Notes under the pieces: model-generated
The model's database searches: none
What the model was told of the DNA's origin: nothing
What the model saw: only the letters and a program-made list of their open reading frames with translations
Assembly (NCBI RefSeq): GCF_000145235.1
Contig: NC_014391.1
Span: 5,723,501-5,787,500 of the forward strand
Source of the DNA: Micromonospora aurantiaca ATCC 27029
GTDB taxonomy: Bacteria; Actinomycetota; Actinomycetes; Mycobacteriales; Micromonosporaceae
Reading direction: 5' to 3'
DNA: 64,000 bases
Shown: positions 7,911 to 15,525 of the stretch, piece after piece
Numbering within the stretch: the stretch's first letter is position 1
Layout: every line of letters begins with the position of its first letter
Translations under genes and position numbers: made by a program

Positions 7911-10046
7911 TCAGCGCGCCCCGGCCGGCGCCGGCTCGCCGACGATCCCGTCCAGCCCGCCGGAGGTGTCCGGCGCCGGGTGCGGCCCGGTTCCGCCGGC
8001 CGTCCGCTCCCGGCGCCGGAGCCACCAGTCGACGCCGAGGTTGAGCAGCAGGCCGACCGCTGCCCAGATCGCCACGACGGCGAGGTTCCGCCCGACGCCG
8101 ACGCCGTCGAAGTAGGTGAGCGACCGGGCCGTGTCCACGGCGGCGGGCAGCGGCAGGACGCCCTGGAGCGTCCGGAAGAACTCCGGCACCATGTAGATCG
8201 ACAGGCCGCCGCCGGAGGCCGGTACGCCGGCCATCATCAGCACCACCATCATCGGGACGATCGCGGCGAGGCCGAAGGTGCGGGTGAAGACCCCGGTCAC
8301 CGACGACACGGCGAAGATGGTGAGGGCCCCGAAACCGATCATCTCCAGGGCGCTCCCGTCGACCGCGCCGATGATCACGTCGAACAGCAGCCACAGCCAG
8401 GTGGCCATGCCGATCGCCCAGCCGCCGAGGATCGGCAGGAACTGGCGCAGCCGCCGCAGGTGCGGTGCCCCGCCCCGGAGCACGGCGAGCATCAGGAACC
8501 CGGACATGATCCAGGACATGCCGACGTACAGGCTGTTGCTGCCCATCGTGTCGGTCCTGCTGAGCGGCGCCACGTCGGTGACCGCCAGCGGCGTCTGCTG
8601 CCCGGCGGCGACCTGGCGGAACATGGTCTGCACCATCATGTGCTGGCTGGAACCGGCGGCCGACGACGAGTACAGGGTCGCCTCGCCGCCCGGTGTCGCG
8701 GGCAGCACGTACGCGGCGACCAGGTCCTGGGCGAGGATGCGCTCCCTCGCCTCGTCCACCGACGCGGCCACGGAGATGTCGGCGACCCCGCCGAGACCGG
8801 CCCGCAGGCCGGCGGCGACCTGCTCCGCCTGCTCGGGGACGGCGGCGACCACGGCTACCGGGATGTCGTGCGGCTCGGGCTTGTGCATGGAGAAGCTCAT
8901 CAGGCCCACCACGGCGACCAGGATGCTCAGCGGGAACGCCGCCACCGTCACGTACCGGAACCGCTTGGACCGCGGCGGGCCGCCGGCGAGCGCGGGCAGC
9001 GGCGTGTCCGGGCCGTCGACCTGCGGCGCCTGCGGGATCGGCGCCCCGCCGCGCTCCTTGAGCAGGCAGAGCAGCACGGCGGCGACGATCCAGGCGGCGA
9101 GCGTCAGCAGGTGGACGCCGATGCCCCGGCCGTCGAAGTAGAGCGCCGACCGCAGCGCCTCACCGGCCGCCGGCAGGGGCAGCACCCCGTGCAGGAACTG
9201 AAAGAAGCCGGGCATCGTGTCGACCGGCAGCGCCAGGTTCGACGCGGGCATGCCGAGCACGACGAAGAACAGCATCCCGAGCAGGACCGCCAGCGGCCCC
9301 ATCACCTTGGTGAAGAGCAGCTGGGCGAGACCGACGGCACCGGTCGTGAGCATGCCGACGCCGAGGAACGTGAGGTAGTGGCCGTCGACCGCGCCCACAC
9401 CGGGTCCGAGGATCAGCCAGATGATCGTGCTGGTCAGCGCCGACCAGCCGGCCGCCAGCGGAACGAACCGCCGCAGGCGCAGCAGGTGCGGGGTGGCCAT
9501 CAGGAGCATGCTCAGCGGTACGTAGCCGGCGAGCATCATGCCCATCGCGGCGAACAGCACCGAGATGCCGGCCCGGTCGTCGTCGGGCAGCGGCGCGACG
9601 TCCTCGGTGGTGGACGCCCACTGCTGCTGCACGGCGACCGGGGCGAGGAGCTGTTGCGCGGTGCCGGCGCGGGAGGCGCCGGCCGCCGACGCGGTGATGA
9701 TCGTCGCCTGGTCCGAACCCGCCGCCGGGAGCTGCAACGCGCCGCTGATCTCCCGGTCCCGCAGGAGTTCCACGGCGGCGTCCCGGGACGCGACCAGCCG
9801 GGCCTCGACCGGCTCGCCGGCTGTGGCGTTCAACGCGTCGACGACGCCCTGGGCCTCGGCGCCGCTGCCGATCACCGCCACCGGCATCTGGCGGGGGTGC
9901 GGCGAGTGCATCGTTCCCACGTAGGTCGCGAACATCATCGTGACCATGAGGAACGGCATGACGAAGAGGGCGACCGAGCGGATGATCCGCTCCTTGCGGT
10001 CGGCGGCGGTCGGCTCGGCGGGCGCCGGGTCGTTGGAGGGCGGCAC
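7911..10046 (-). CDS. Tandem-duplicated YhgE/Pip-type (DUF3533-like) membrane protein
   Basis: A 711-residue membrane protein made of two similar halves. Each half has an N-terminal transmembrane helix (residues about 24-45 and 370-390), an external domain of roughly 130 residues, then five membrane helices. Each half ends with nearly the same motif: LHGVLPLPAAGEALRSALYFDG in the first and LQGVLPLPAAVDTARSLTYFDG in the second. Family members resemble ABC-2 permeases but lack an ATPase; roles in envelope biology or solute export have been proposed. GTG at 10046 is the only sensible start. It is divergent from a TetR gene with a perfect operator between them, so it is probably a repressed export-like function. 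No ATPase lies next to it. Confidence 0.85.
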   Translation of the reverse strand: MPPSNDPAPAEPTAADRKERIIRSVALFVMPFLMVTMMFATYVGTMHSPHPRQMPVAVIGSGAEAQGVVDALNATAGEPVEARLVASRDAAVELLRDREISGALQLPAAGSDQATIITASAAGASRAGTAQQLLAPVAVQQQWASTTEDVAPLPDDDRAGISVLFAAMGMMLAGYVPLSMLLMATPHLLRLRRFVPLAAGWSALTSTIIWLILGPGVGAVDGHYLTFLGVGMLTTGAVGLAQLLFTKVMGPLAVLLGMLFFVVLGMPASNLALPVDTMPGFFQFLHGVLPLPAAGEALRSALYFDGRGIGVHLLTLAAWIVAAVLLCLLKERGGAPIPQAPQVDGPDTPLPALAGGPPRSKRFRYVTVAAFPLSILVAVVGLMSFSMHKPEPHDIPVAVVAAVPEQAEQVAAGLRAGLGGVADISVAASVDEARERILAQDLVAAYVLPATPGGEATLYSSSAAGSSQHMMVQTMFRQVAAGQQTPLAVTDVAPLSRTDTMGSNSLYVGMSWIMSGFLMLAVLRGGAPHLRRLRQFLPILGGWAIGMATWLWLLFDVIIGAVDGSALEMIGFGALTIFAVSSVTGVFTRTFGLAAIVPMMVVLMMAGVPASGGGLSIYMVPEFFRTLQGVLPLPAAVDTARSLTYFDGVGVGRNLAVVAIWAAVGLLLNLGVDWWLRRRERTAGGTGPHPAPDTSGGLDGIVGEPAPAGAR

Positions 10047-10088
10047 AGGCAGGCTCCGGAGGGGTTCACGGCTGCGTCGGCAGCCAAA

Positions 10089-10108
10089 CGTAAGTCAAGT
10101 GACTTACG
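10089..10108. promoter_or_regulatory. TetR-type operator between divergent genes
   Basis: CGTAAGTCA and TGACTTACG form a perfect 9-bp inverted repeat around AG. It is 43 bp from the membrane protein start and 90 bp from the TetR start. The placement fits repression of both by the adjacent TetR protein. Confidence 0.8.
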
Positions 10109-10197
10109 AAGTGTAGGTGACGCGGTCGCCGGAGGACGAAACGACTAGGTTTGGCCTGCGCCACAGCTGGGCGCCGGTCCAGGGGAAGAGAGGGTTC

Positions 10198-10845
10198 ATG
10201 GCACGGTCGGAGGCGGCCCGTACCGCGCTGCTCGACGCCGCCGAACGCCTGTTCGCCGAGACGGGGATCGCGCAGGTCTCCGACCGCAGGATCGCCGAGG
10301 TCGCGGGCAACACGAACCACTCCGCGGTGCGGTACTACTTCGGCGGCCGGGAGGGCCTGCTCCGGGCACTGGTCGCCCGGCACATGGACGCCCTGGCCGA
10401 ACCCCGCCGGGCGATGCCCGCGCAACCCGACTCGGTGCTCGGCGACGTCCGCAGCCTCGTACAGCCGTCCATGGCGGTGCTCGCCGGCCTGCCCCGGCCG
10501 AGCTGGCGGGCACGTTTCCTCGCCCAGGCCCTGCACGACCCGACGCTGCGGGTGCTGATGCGCGAGGCGTTCGAGTCGGCCTTCGTCGACCTGCCGGTCC
10601 GCGCCTCACTGGCGTCCCGCCTGGCGCACCTCGATCCGGGGGTGGTGGCCGGCCGGGCAGCCCTGATCGCCCGCATCGTCATGACCGCCACCGCCGAGGT
10701 CGAGGCCCGCGCCGAACAGGACGGGCAGGACCCGCGCTGGCTGGACGTCGGGGACTTCCTCGCCGACGCCATCGCCGGCATGCTGGCGGCCCCGGTCAGC
10801 CGGGCCGCCGGAACCGCCAACCCGCTCACCGAAGCGGAACTCTGA
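10198..10845 (+). CDS. TetR-family transcriptional repressor
   Basis: A 215-residue regulator. The N-terminal HTH is clear: AARTALLDAAERLFAETG, then ISDRRIAEVAG-like VSDRRIAEVAGNTNHSAVRYYFGGREGLL. The remainder is a helical ligand domain with no recognisable specificity. The ATG at 10198 has GAGAGGG a few bases upstream; a longer frame starting at 10117 has no ribosome site and would run through the promoter region. Its probable targets are its own gene and the duplicated membrane protein, through the 10089-10108 dyad. Confidence 0.9.
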   Translation: MARSEAARTALLDAAERLFAETGIAQVSDRRIAEVAGNTNHSAVRYYFGGREGLLRALVARHMDALAEPRRAMPAQPDSVLGDVRSLVQPSMAVLAGLPRPSWRARFLAQALHDPTLRVLMREAFESAFVDLPVRASLASRLAHLDPGVVAGRAALIARIVMTATAEVEARAEQDGQDPRWLDVGDFLADAIAGMLAAPVSRAAGTANPLTEAEL

Positions 10846-10847
10846 GA

Positions 10848-10873
10848 GGCCGGCCGGGGCGACCCGGCCGGCC
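10848..10873. terminator. Bidirectional terminator between tetR and meaB
   Basis: GGCCGGCCGGG and its complement form a perfect 11-bp stem with a 4-nt loop (GCGA), filling the 33-bp gap between two convergent genes. Confidence 0.85.
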
Positions 10874-10878
10874 GCGCC

Positions 10879-11880
10879 TCAGGAGCCGAGCTGGGAGAGC
10901 AGTTCCTCCGCCGCGGCGTACGGATCGATGGCGCCCTCGGCCACCTTGGCCGCGAGCGTCGGGAGCTGCGTACCGTCGCGCAGTGAGCCGATCCGGGCGC
11001 GCAGCACGCCCAGCGCGATGGCCTCGATCTCGGCGGCGGCCCGCGCCTCCCGGCGGCGGCGCAGCTCGCCGTGGCGCTCCAGCCAGTCGCGGTGCTTGTC
11101 GATCGCGGCGGCGATGTCGTCGATGCCCTCGGCGCGGGCGGCGATCGAGCGCACCACCTGCGGCCGCCACTCCCCCGGCCCGCGCTCGCCGAGCGCGATC
11201 ATGCCCTGGATGTCGCGGACGGTGGCGTCCGCGCCGTCCCGGTCGGCCTTGTTCACCACGAAGACGTCGGCGATCTCCAGGATGCCGGCCTTGACCGCCT
11301 GGATCGCGTCGCCCATGCCCGGCGCGAGCAGCACGAGCGTGGTGTCGGCCAGCGAGGCCACCTCCACCTCGGCCTGCCCGACGCCGACGGTCTCGACGAG
11401 CACCACGTCGCAGCCGGCGCCCTCCAGCACCCGCACCGCCTGCGGCGTCGCCGCAGAGAGACCGCCCAGGTGGCCCCGGCTGGACATCGAGCGGATGTAG
11501 ACGCCCGGGTCGGTCGCGTGGTCCTGCATCCGGACCCGGTCACCGAGGATCGCGCCGCCGGTGAACGGGCTGGACGGGTCGATGGCCAGCACGCCGACCC
11601 GGTGACCGCGCGCCCGCAGCGCCCGGACCAGCTCGTTCGTGGTCGTCGACTTGCCCACGCCGGGCGAGCCGGTCAGGCCGACCACCTGGGCGTGCCCGGC
11701 GTACGGCGCGAGCGCCGCCGCCACCTGCGGCAACACCTCGTCGCCGGACTCGACCAGGGTGATCAGCCGGGCCACCGCGCGGGGGTCACCCGCGCGGGCC
11801 CGTTCCACCAGCATGGGTACGTCCCGGCTGCGGCGCACCGGGCCGGTGGCCGCCGCCGGGGCGTTACTCGCGTCGTTCAA
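10879..11880 (-). CDS. meaB: MeaB/ArgK-type GTPase, chaperone of B12-dependent acyl-CoA mutases
   Basis: A 333-residue G3E-type GTPase that protects and reloads methylmalonyl-CoA-type mutases with adenosylcobalamin. Seen: P-loop GLTGSPGVGKST (about 68-79), LAIDPSSPFTGGAILGDRVRM, VETVGVGQAEVEVA, APGMGDAIQAVKAGI, and the NKADRDGA base-recognition motif. The C-terminal helical arm is typical. A TTG at 11880, five bases after the thiolase stop codon, is the earliest start; ATG at 11814 is an alternative that leaves the family N-terminus VERARAGDPRAVARLI intact. It is probably cotranscribed with the thiolase. Its client could be Ecm at 30607-32610 or a methylmalonyl-CoA mutase elsewhere. Confidence 0.9.
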   Translation of the reverse strand: MNDASNAPAAATGPVRRSRDVPMLVERARAGDPRAVARLITLVESGDEVLPQVAAALAPYAGHAQVVGLTGSPGVGKSTTTNELVRALRARGHRVGVLAIDPSSPFTGGAILGDRVRMQDHATDPGVYIRSMSSRGHLGGLSAATPQAVRVLEGAGCDVVLVETVGVGQAEVEVASLADTTLVLLAPGMGDAIQAVKAGILEIADVFVVNKADRDGADATVRDIQGMIALGERGPGEWRPQVVRSIAARAEGIDDIAAAIDKHRDWLERHGELRRRREARAAAEIEAIALGVLRARIGSLRDGTQLPTLAAKVAEGAIDPYAAAEELLSQLGS

Positions 11881-11885
11881 GACAA

Positions 11886-13079
11886 TCAGCTCTCGGCGCC
11901 GTTCGGTACGTGGATGATCAGCGCGTCGCCCTGCCCGCCACCGCCGCAGAGCGCGGCCGCGCCGGTGCCGCCGCCGCGCCGCTTCAGCTCCATCGCGAGC
12001 GTGAGGACGAGGCGGGCGCCGGACATGCCGATCGGGTGGCCGAGCGCGATCGCGCCGCCGTTGACGTTGACCTTGTCGGGGCTGATGCCGAGGTCACGGG
12101 TGGACTGGATGCCCACCGCCGCGAACGCCTCGTTGATCTCGATGAGGTCGAGGTCCTCGATGCTCAGGCCACCCTTCTTCAGGGCGTGGTTGATCGCGTT
12201 CGACGGCTGCGAGTGCAGGGAGTTGTCCGGGCCGGCCACGTTGCCGTGGGCGCCGATCTCGGCCAGCCAGGTCAGGCCCAGTTCCTTGGCCTTGGCCTTG
12301 CTCATCACGACCACGGCGGCGGCGCCGTCGGAGATCGGCGAGGAGCTGCCGGCGGTGATGGTGCCGTCCTTGGCGAAGGCGGGACGCAGCTTGCCGAGCG
12401 ACTCGGCGGTGGTGTCCGGGCGGATGCCCTCGTCCTCGCTGATCACCAGCGGGTCGCCCTTGCGCTGCGGGATGACCACCGGGGTGATCTCGTCGCCGAA
12501 GTGGCCGTTCTTCTGCGCGGCGGCGGCGCGCTGGTGGCTGGCCGCGGAGAACGCGTCCTGCTCCTCGCGGGTGATGCCGTGCTTCGCGCCGTGGCGCTCG
12601 GTGGACTCGCCCATCGAGCAGCAGTCCCAGGCGTCGGTGAGGCCGTCGAGGGCCATGTGGTCCTTGACGGTCACGTCGCCGTACTTGTAGCCGGAGCGCT
12701 GACCGAGCAGCAGGTGCGGGGCGTTCGTCATGGACTCCATGCCGCCGGCCACCACGACGTCGAACTCACCGGCCCGGATGAGCTGGTCGGCGAGCGCGAT
12801 CGCGTCCAGCCCGGAGAGGCAGACCTTGTTGATGGTCAGCGCCGGGGTGGACATCGGGATGCCGGCCTCGACGGCCGCCTGCCGGGCCGGGATCTGCCCG
12901 GCGCCGGCCTGGAGCACCTGGCCCATGATCACGTACTGGACCTGCTCGGGCGCGACGCCGGCGCGCTCCAGGGCCGCCTTGATCGCGATGCCACCCAGCT
13001 TGGTCGCGGGGAGGTCCTTGAGGTTGCCCAGCAGGCGCCCCATGGGGGTCCGCGCGCCGCTGACGATCACCGAAGCCAT
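11886..13079 (-). CDS. atoB: Acetyl-CoA acetyltransferase (biosynthetic-type thiolase)
   Basis: Condenses two acetyl-CoA to acetoacetyl-CoA or does the reverse. 397 residues, the family norm. The acylated Cys is C87 in [12 protein letters not shown]; the C-terminal catalytic pair is seen in [17 protein letters not shown] and [18 protein letters not shown] and the [12 protein letters not shown] loop are also present. The ATG at 13079 has GGAGG 7 nt upstream. It is the first gene of a two-gene unit with meaB and is divergent from the epimerase. As the first step toward crotonyl-CoA it fits the Ccr/Ecm genes nearby. Confidence 0.95.
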   Translation of the reverse strand: MASVIVSGARTPMGRLLGNLKDLPATKLGGIAIKAALERAGVAPEQVQYVIMGQVLQAGAGQIPARQAAVEAGIPMSTPALTINKVCLSGLDAIALADQLIRAGEFDVVVAGGMESMTNAPHLLLGQRSGYKYGDVTVKDHMALDGLTDAWDCCSMGESTERHGAKHGITREEQDAFSAASHQRAAAAQKNGHFGDEITPVVIPQRKGDPLVISEDEGIRPDTTAESLGKLRPAFAKDGTITAGSSSPISDGAAAVVVMSKAKAKELGLTWLAEIGAHGNVAGPDNSLHSQPSNAINHALKKGGLSIEDLDLIEINEAFAAVGIQSTRDLGISPDKVNVNGGAIALGHPIGMSGARLVLTLAMELKRRGGGTGAAALCGGGGQGDALIIHVPNGAES

Positions 13080-13141
13080 TGCCTGCCTCCGAGGGGGTGC
13101 CGACCTGTACGCCTTAACGATTGTTCGGTCAGACTAGCGTC

Positions 13142-13606
13142 ATGGCTGAGAACTCCCCCGTCGAGCCCGCTGCCGAGTTTGTCACAGACATCGGCCTGCG
13201 CCGCATCGACCACGTCGGGATCGCCGTCGGCGACCTGGACGCCGCGATCGACTTCTACCAGCGCACGTTCGGGATGCGCTGCGTGCACACCGAGACCAAC
13301 GCCGAGCAGGGCGTACGCGAGGCGATGCTCGCGGTCGGCCCGGACGCCTCCGGCGGCATGGTGCAGCTGCTCGCCCCGCTCTCGCCGGACACCACGATCG
13401 GCAAGTTCCTGGACAAGCGTGGTCCCGGCATCCAGCAGGTGGCGTACACGGTGGCGGACATCGACGTGGCCTGCGCGGCGCTGCGCGAGCGCGGCGTCCG
13501 GCTGCTCTACGACGCGCCCCGGCGCGGCACCTCGGACTCCCGGGTCAACTTCGTGCACCCCAAGGACGCCGGCGGTGTGCTGATCGAGCTGGTCCAGCCC
13601 GCCTGA
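13142..13606 (+). CDS. mce: Methylmalonyl-CoA/ethylmalonyl-CoA epimerase
   Basis: A 154-residue VOC-fold enzyme that racemises 2-methyl- or 2-ethylmalonyl-CoA. Seen: RIDHVGIAVGDLDAAIDFYQRTFG with the first metal His, GMVQLLAPL with the second ligand region, GPGIQQVAYTVADID, and the C-terminal NFVHPKDAGGVLIELVQ holding the last His and Glu ligands. Start at ATG 13142 has no ribosome site; CAGACT lies 6 nt upstream, so it may be leaderless. It is divergent from the thiolase and followed by ccrA. In Streptomyces the recalled order filP-epimerase-thiolase-meaB is the same apart from ccrA. Confidence 0.92.
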   Translation: MAENSPVEPAAEFVTDIGLRRIDHVGIAVGDLDAAIDFYQRTFGMRCVHTETNAEQGVREAMLAVGPDASGGMVQLLAPLSPDTTIGKFLDKRGPGIQQVAYTVADIDVACAALRERGVRLLYDAPRRGTSDSRVNFVHPKDAGGVLIELVQPA

Positions 13607-13610
13607 GCCG

Positions 13611-13664
13611 CAAGGAAGGGCCCCTTCTTAACAGACGTCTGTTAAGAAGGGGCCCTTCCTAACA
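13611..13664. repeat. GGGCCC stop-codon repeat, inverted variant (copy 1)
   Basis: A 54-bp element starting 4 nt after the epimerase stop codon. Two AAGGAAGGGCCCCTTCTTAAC halves face each other around AGACGTCT, giving a 24-bp perfect inverted repeat. Three other copies in the window have the halves in direct order. It can also act as a terminator. Confidence 0.9.
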
Positions 13665-13760
13665 CGTGGGAACACGCGCGGCAGTGCGCGCTTGCACGTT
13701 CCCACGGACACCTCCACGCATCGGTGGATGCAGTTTTTCACAGAGGGGTTCCCGCTTTAG

Positions 13761-13774
13761 CTACCGTTCAGTAA
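13761..13774. promoter_or_regulatory. Candidate operator shared by ccrA and ecm (site 1)
   Basis: CTACCGTTCAGTAA, about 130 bp before ccrA. The same 13 bases TACCGTTCAGTAA occur 14 bp upstream of the ecm start (32625-32638). The degenerate form TTACYGWWCRGTAA is a dyad, as expected for a dimeric regulator. Confidence 0.6.
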
Positions 13775-13906
13775 CGTCCGCCCGAACAGCAGCGGCGACC
13801 GGTGCCGGAAGTGTCGATTGCCGACATGGCGGTCCCGTCGCACCGGCGCCGACGATGGCAGCACCCCTGCCCGCGTCGTGCGGGTGTGGACTAACGGGAG
13901 GTCACC

Positions 13907-15262
13907 GTGCAGGACATCCTCGAAGCGATCATGGCGGCGGAGGGTTCGTCGCAGCCGGAGCGGGAGCTCGGCGGCCTCGCCGGACTGCCCGTGCCGGAGA
14001 GCTACCGGGGCGTGGTGGTGCGTGCCGAGGACACCCGCATGTTCGAGGGCATGGCCACCCGCGACAAGGACCCGCGCAAGGCGCTGCACGTGCAGGAGGT
14101 GCCCACCCCCGAGCTGGGCCCGGGTGAGGCGCTCGTCGCGGTGATGGCCAGCGCGATCAACTACAACACGGTGTGGACGAGCATCTTCGAGCCGCTGCCC
14201 ACGTTCAAGTTCCTCCAGCGCTACGGCCGGCTCTCCGAGCTGACCCGCCGCCACGACCTGCCGTACCACGTGGTCGGCTCGGACGCCGCGGGCGTGGTGC
14301 TGCGCACCGGGCCGGGCGTGACCAAGTGGAAGGCCGGCGACGAGGTGGTGGCGCACTGCCTGTCGGTCGAGCTGGAGGACTCCGCCGGTCACGACGACAC
14401 GATGCTCGACCCGCAGCAGCGGATCTGGGGCTTCGAGACCAACTTCGGCGGCCTGGCCGAGCTGGCGATCGTCAAGGCCAACCAGCTGATGCCGAAGCCG
14501 CGCCACCTGAGCTGGGAGGAGGCGGCCAGCCCGGGGCTGGTCAACTCCACCGCGTACCGGCAGCTCGTCTCGCACCACGGCGCGAACATGAAGCAGGGCG
14601 ACGTGGTGCTGATCTGGGGCGCCTCCGGCGGCCTCGGCGGGTACGCCACCCAGATGGCCCTCAACGGCGGCGCGATCCCGGTCTGCGTGGTCTCCTCCCC
14701 GGAGAAGGCCGAGCTGTGCCGCAAGATGGGCGCCGAGCTGGTCATCGACCGCACCGCCGAGGGGTTCAAGTTCTGGTCCGACGAGCAGACCCAGGACCAG
14801 GACGAGTGGCGCCGCTTCGGTGAGCGCATCCGCGAGCTGACCGGCGGCGAGGACCCGGACATCGTCTTCGAGCACCCGGGCCGGGAGACGTTCGGCGCCA
14901 GCGTCTACGTCGCCAAGAAGGGCGGCACGATCGTCACCTGCGCCTCCACCAGCGGCTTCAACCACCAGTACGACAACCGCTACCTGTGGATGCACCTCAA
15001 GCGGATCGTCGGCAGCCACTTCGCCAACTACCACGAGGCGTGGCAGGCCAACCGGCTGGTCGCGCTCGGCAAGGTGCACCCGACCGTGTCGAAGACGTAC
15101 GCGCTGGAGCAGACCGGCCAGGCCGCGTACGAGGTGCACCGCAACGCGCACCAGGGCAAGGTCGGCGTGCGGTGCCTCGCCCCCACCGACGGGCTCGGCG
15201 TCCGCGACATCGAGATGCGTTCGCGCCACGAAAGCGCCATCAACCGGTTCCGCGGTCACTGA
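13907..15262 (+). CDS. ccrA: Crotonyl-CoA carboxylase/reductase
   Basis: Reductive carboxylation of crotonyl-CoA with CO2 and NADPH to ethylmalonyl-CoA, the key step of the ethylmalonyl-CoA pathway and a source of polyketide extender units. 451 residues of the MDR family. The NADPH fold is at IWGASGGLGGYATQMA (about 236-251). The CO2-site residues known from the Kitasatospora enzyme (Asn81, Phe170, Glu171, His365) align with N87 in INYNTVW, F176 and E177 in WGFETNFGG, and H371 in GSHFANYHE, all at a constant offset of 6. So carboxylase activity is expected. GTG at 13907 has GGGAGG 6 nt upstream. It sits between the epimerase and the coiled-coil pair, and a strong terminator follows. Confidence 0.97.
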   Translation: MQDILEAIMAAEGSSQPERELGGLAGLPVPESYRGVVVRAEDTRMFEGMATRDKDPRKALHVQEVPTPELGPGEALVAVMASAINYNTVWTSIFEPLPTFKFLQRYGRLSELTRRHDLPYHVVGSDAAGVVLRTGPGVTKWKAGDEVVAHCLSVELEDSAGHDDTMLDPQQRIWGFETNFGGLAELAIVKANQLMPKPRHLSWEEAASPGLVNSTAYRQLVSHHGANMKQGDVVLIWGASGGLGGYATQMALNGGAIPVCVVSSPEKAELCRKMGAELVIDRTAEGFKFWSDEQTQDQDEWRRFGERIRELTGGEDPDIVFEHPGRETFGASVYVAKKGGTIVTCASTSGFNHQYDNRYLWMHLKRIVGSHFANYHEAWQANRLVALGKVHPTVSKTYALEQTGQAAYEVHRNAHQGKVGVRCLAPTDGLGVRDIEMRSRHESAINRFRGH

Positions 15263-15326
15263 CCGTACGGTCGCCCCGGATTGCCTTTCCGGCCGACCCG
15301 GTCACCATTCGACTGACGTACGCAAC

Positions 15327-15358
15327 AAAGGGCCGCGGGTTCCGACCCGCGGCCCTTT
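15327..15358 (+). terminator. Terminator after ccrA
   Basis: AAAGGGCCGCGGGT and its perfect 14-bp complement flank a TCCG loop, ending in CCCTTT. It lies 64 bp past the ccrA stop codon. Confidence 0.9.
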
Positions 15359-15525
15359 CGCGCCACCTTCCCCGGTGACGTCCCACTCGACCGACCCGCG
15401 CGGGAGCTGCCAAGATCGCCGATTGGTCCGGTCCGCACGGCCGACGGAGTTGACCATGTAAACCGGACGCGAAAGCTGCCGACCACTCTTGCGAACCACC
15501 CTGGGGGGTCTGCGAGTATGTCCCA

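Noticed and set aside
8693-9061. Long Arg/Ala/Pro-rich open frames opposite real genes across the window (for example 4713-6512, 7659-10148, 11071-12690, 16850-19543, 30553-33375)
   Set aside because: They have no family motifs, have low-complexity composition, lie fully antisense to conserved genes and lack ribosome sites. Long frames like this are expected in very GC-rich DNA.
13100-13141. Third copy of the ccrA/ecm operator between thiolase and epimerase (GTTCGGTCAG)
   Set aside because: Only partial resemblance to TTACYGWWCRGTAA; the ends TTAC/GTAA are missing.
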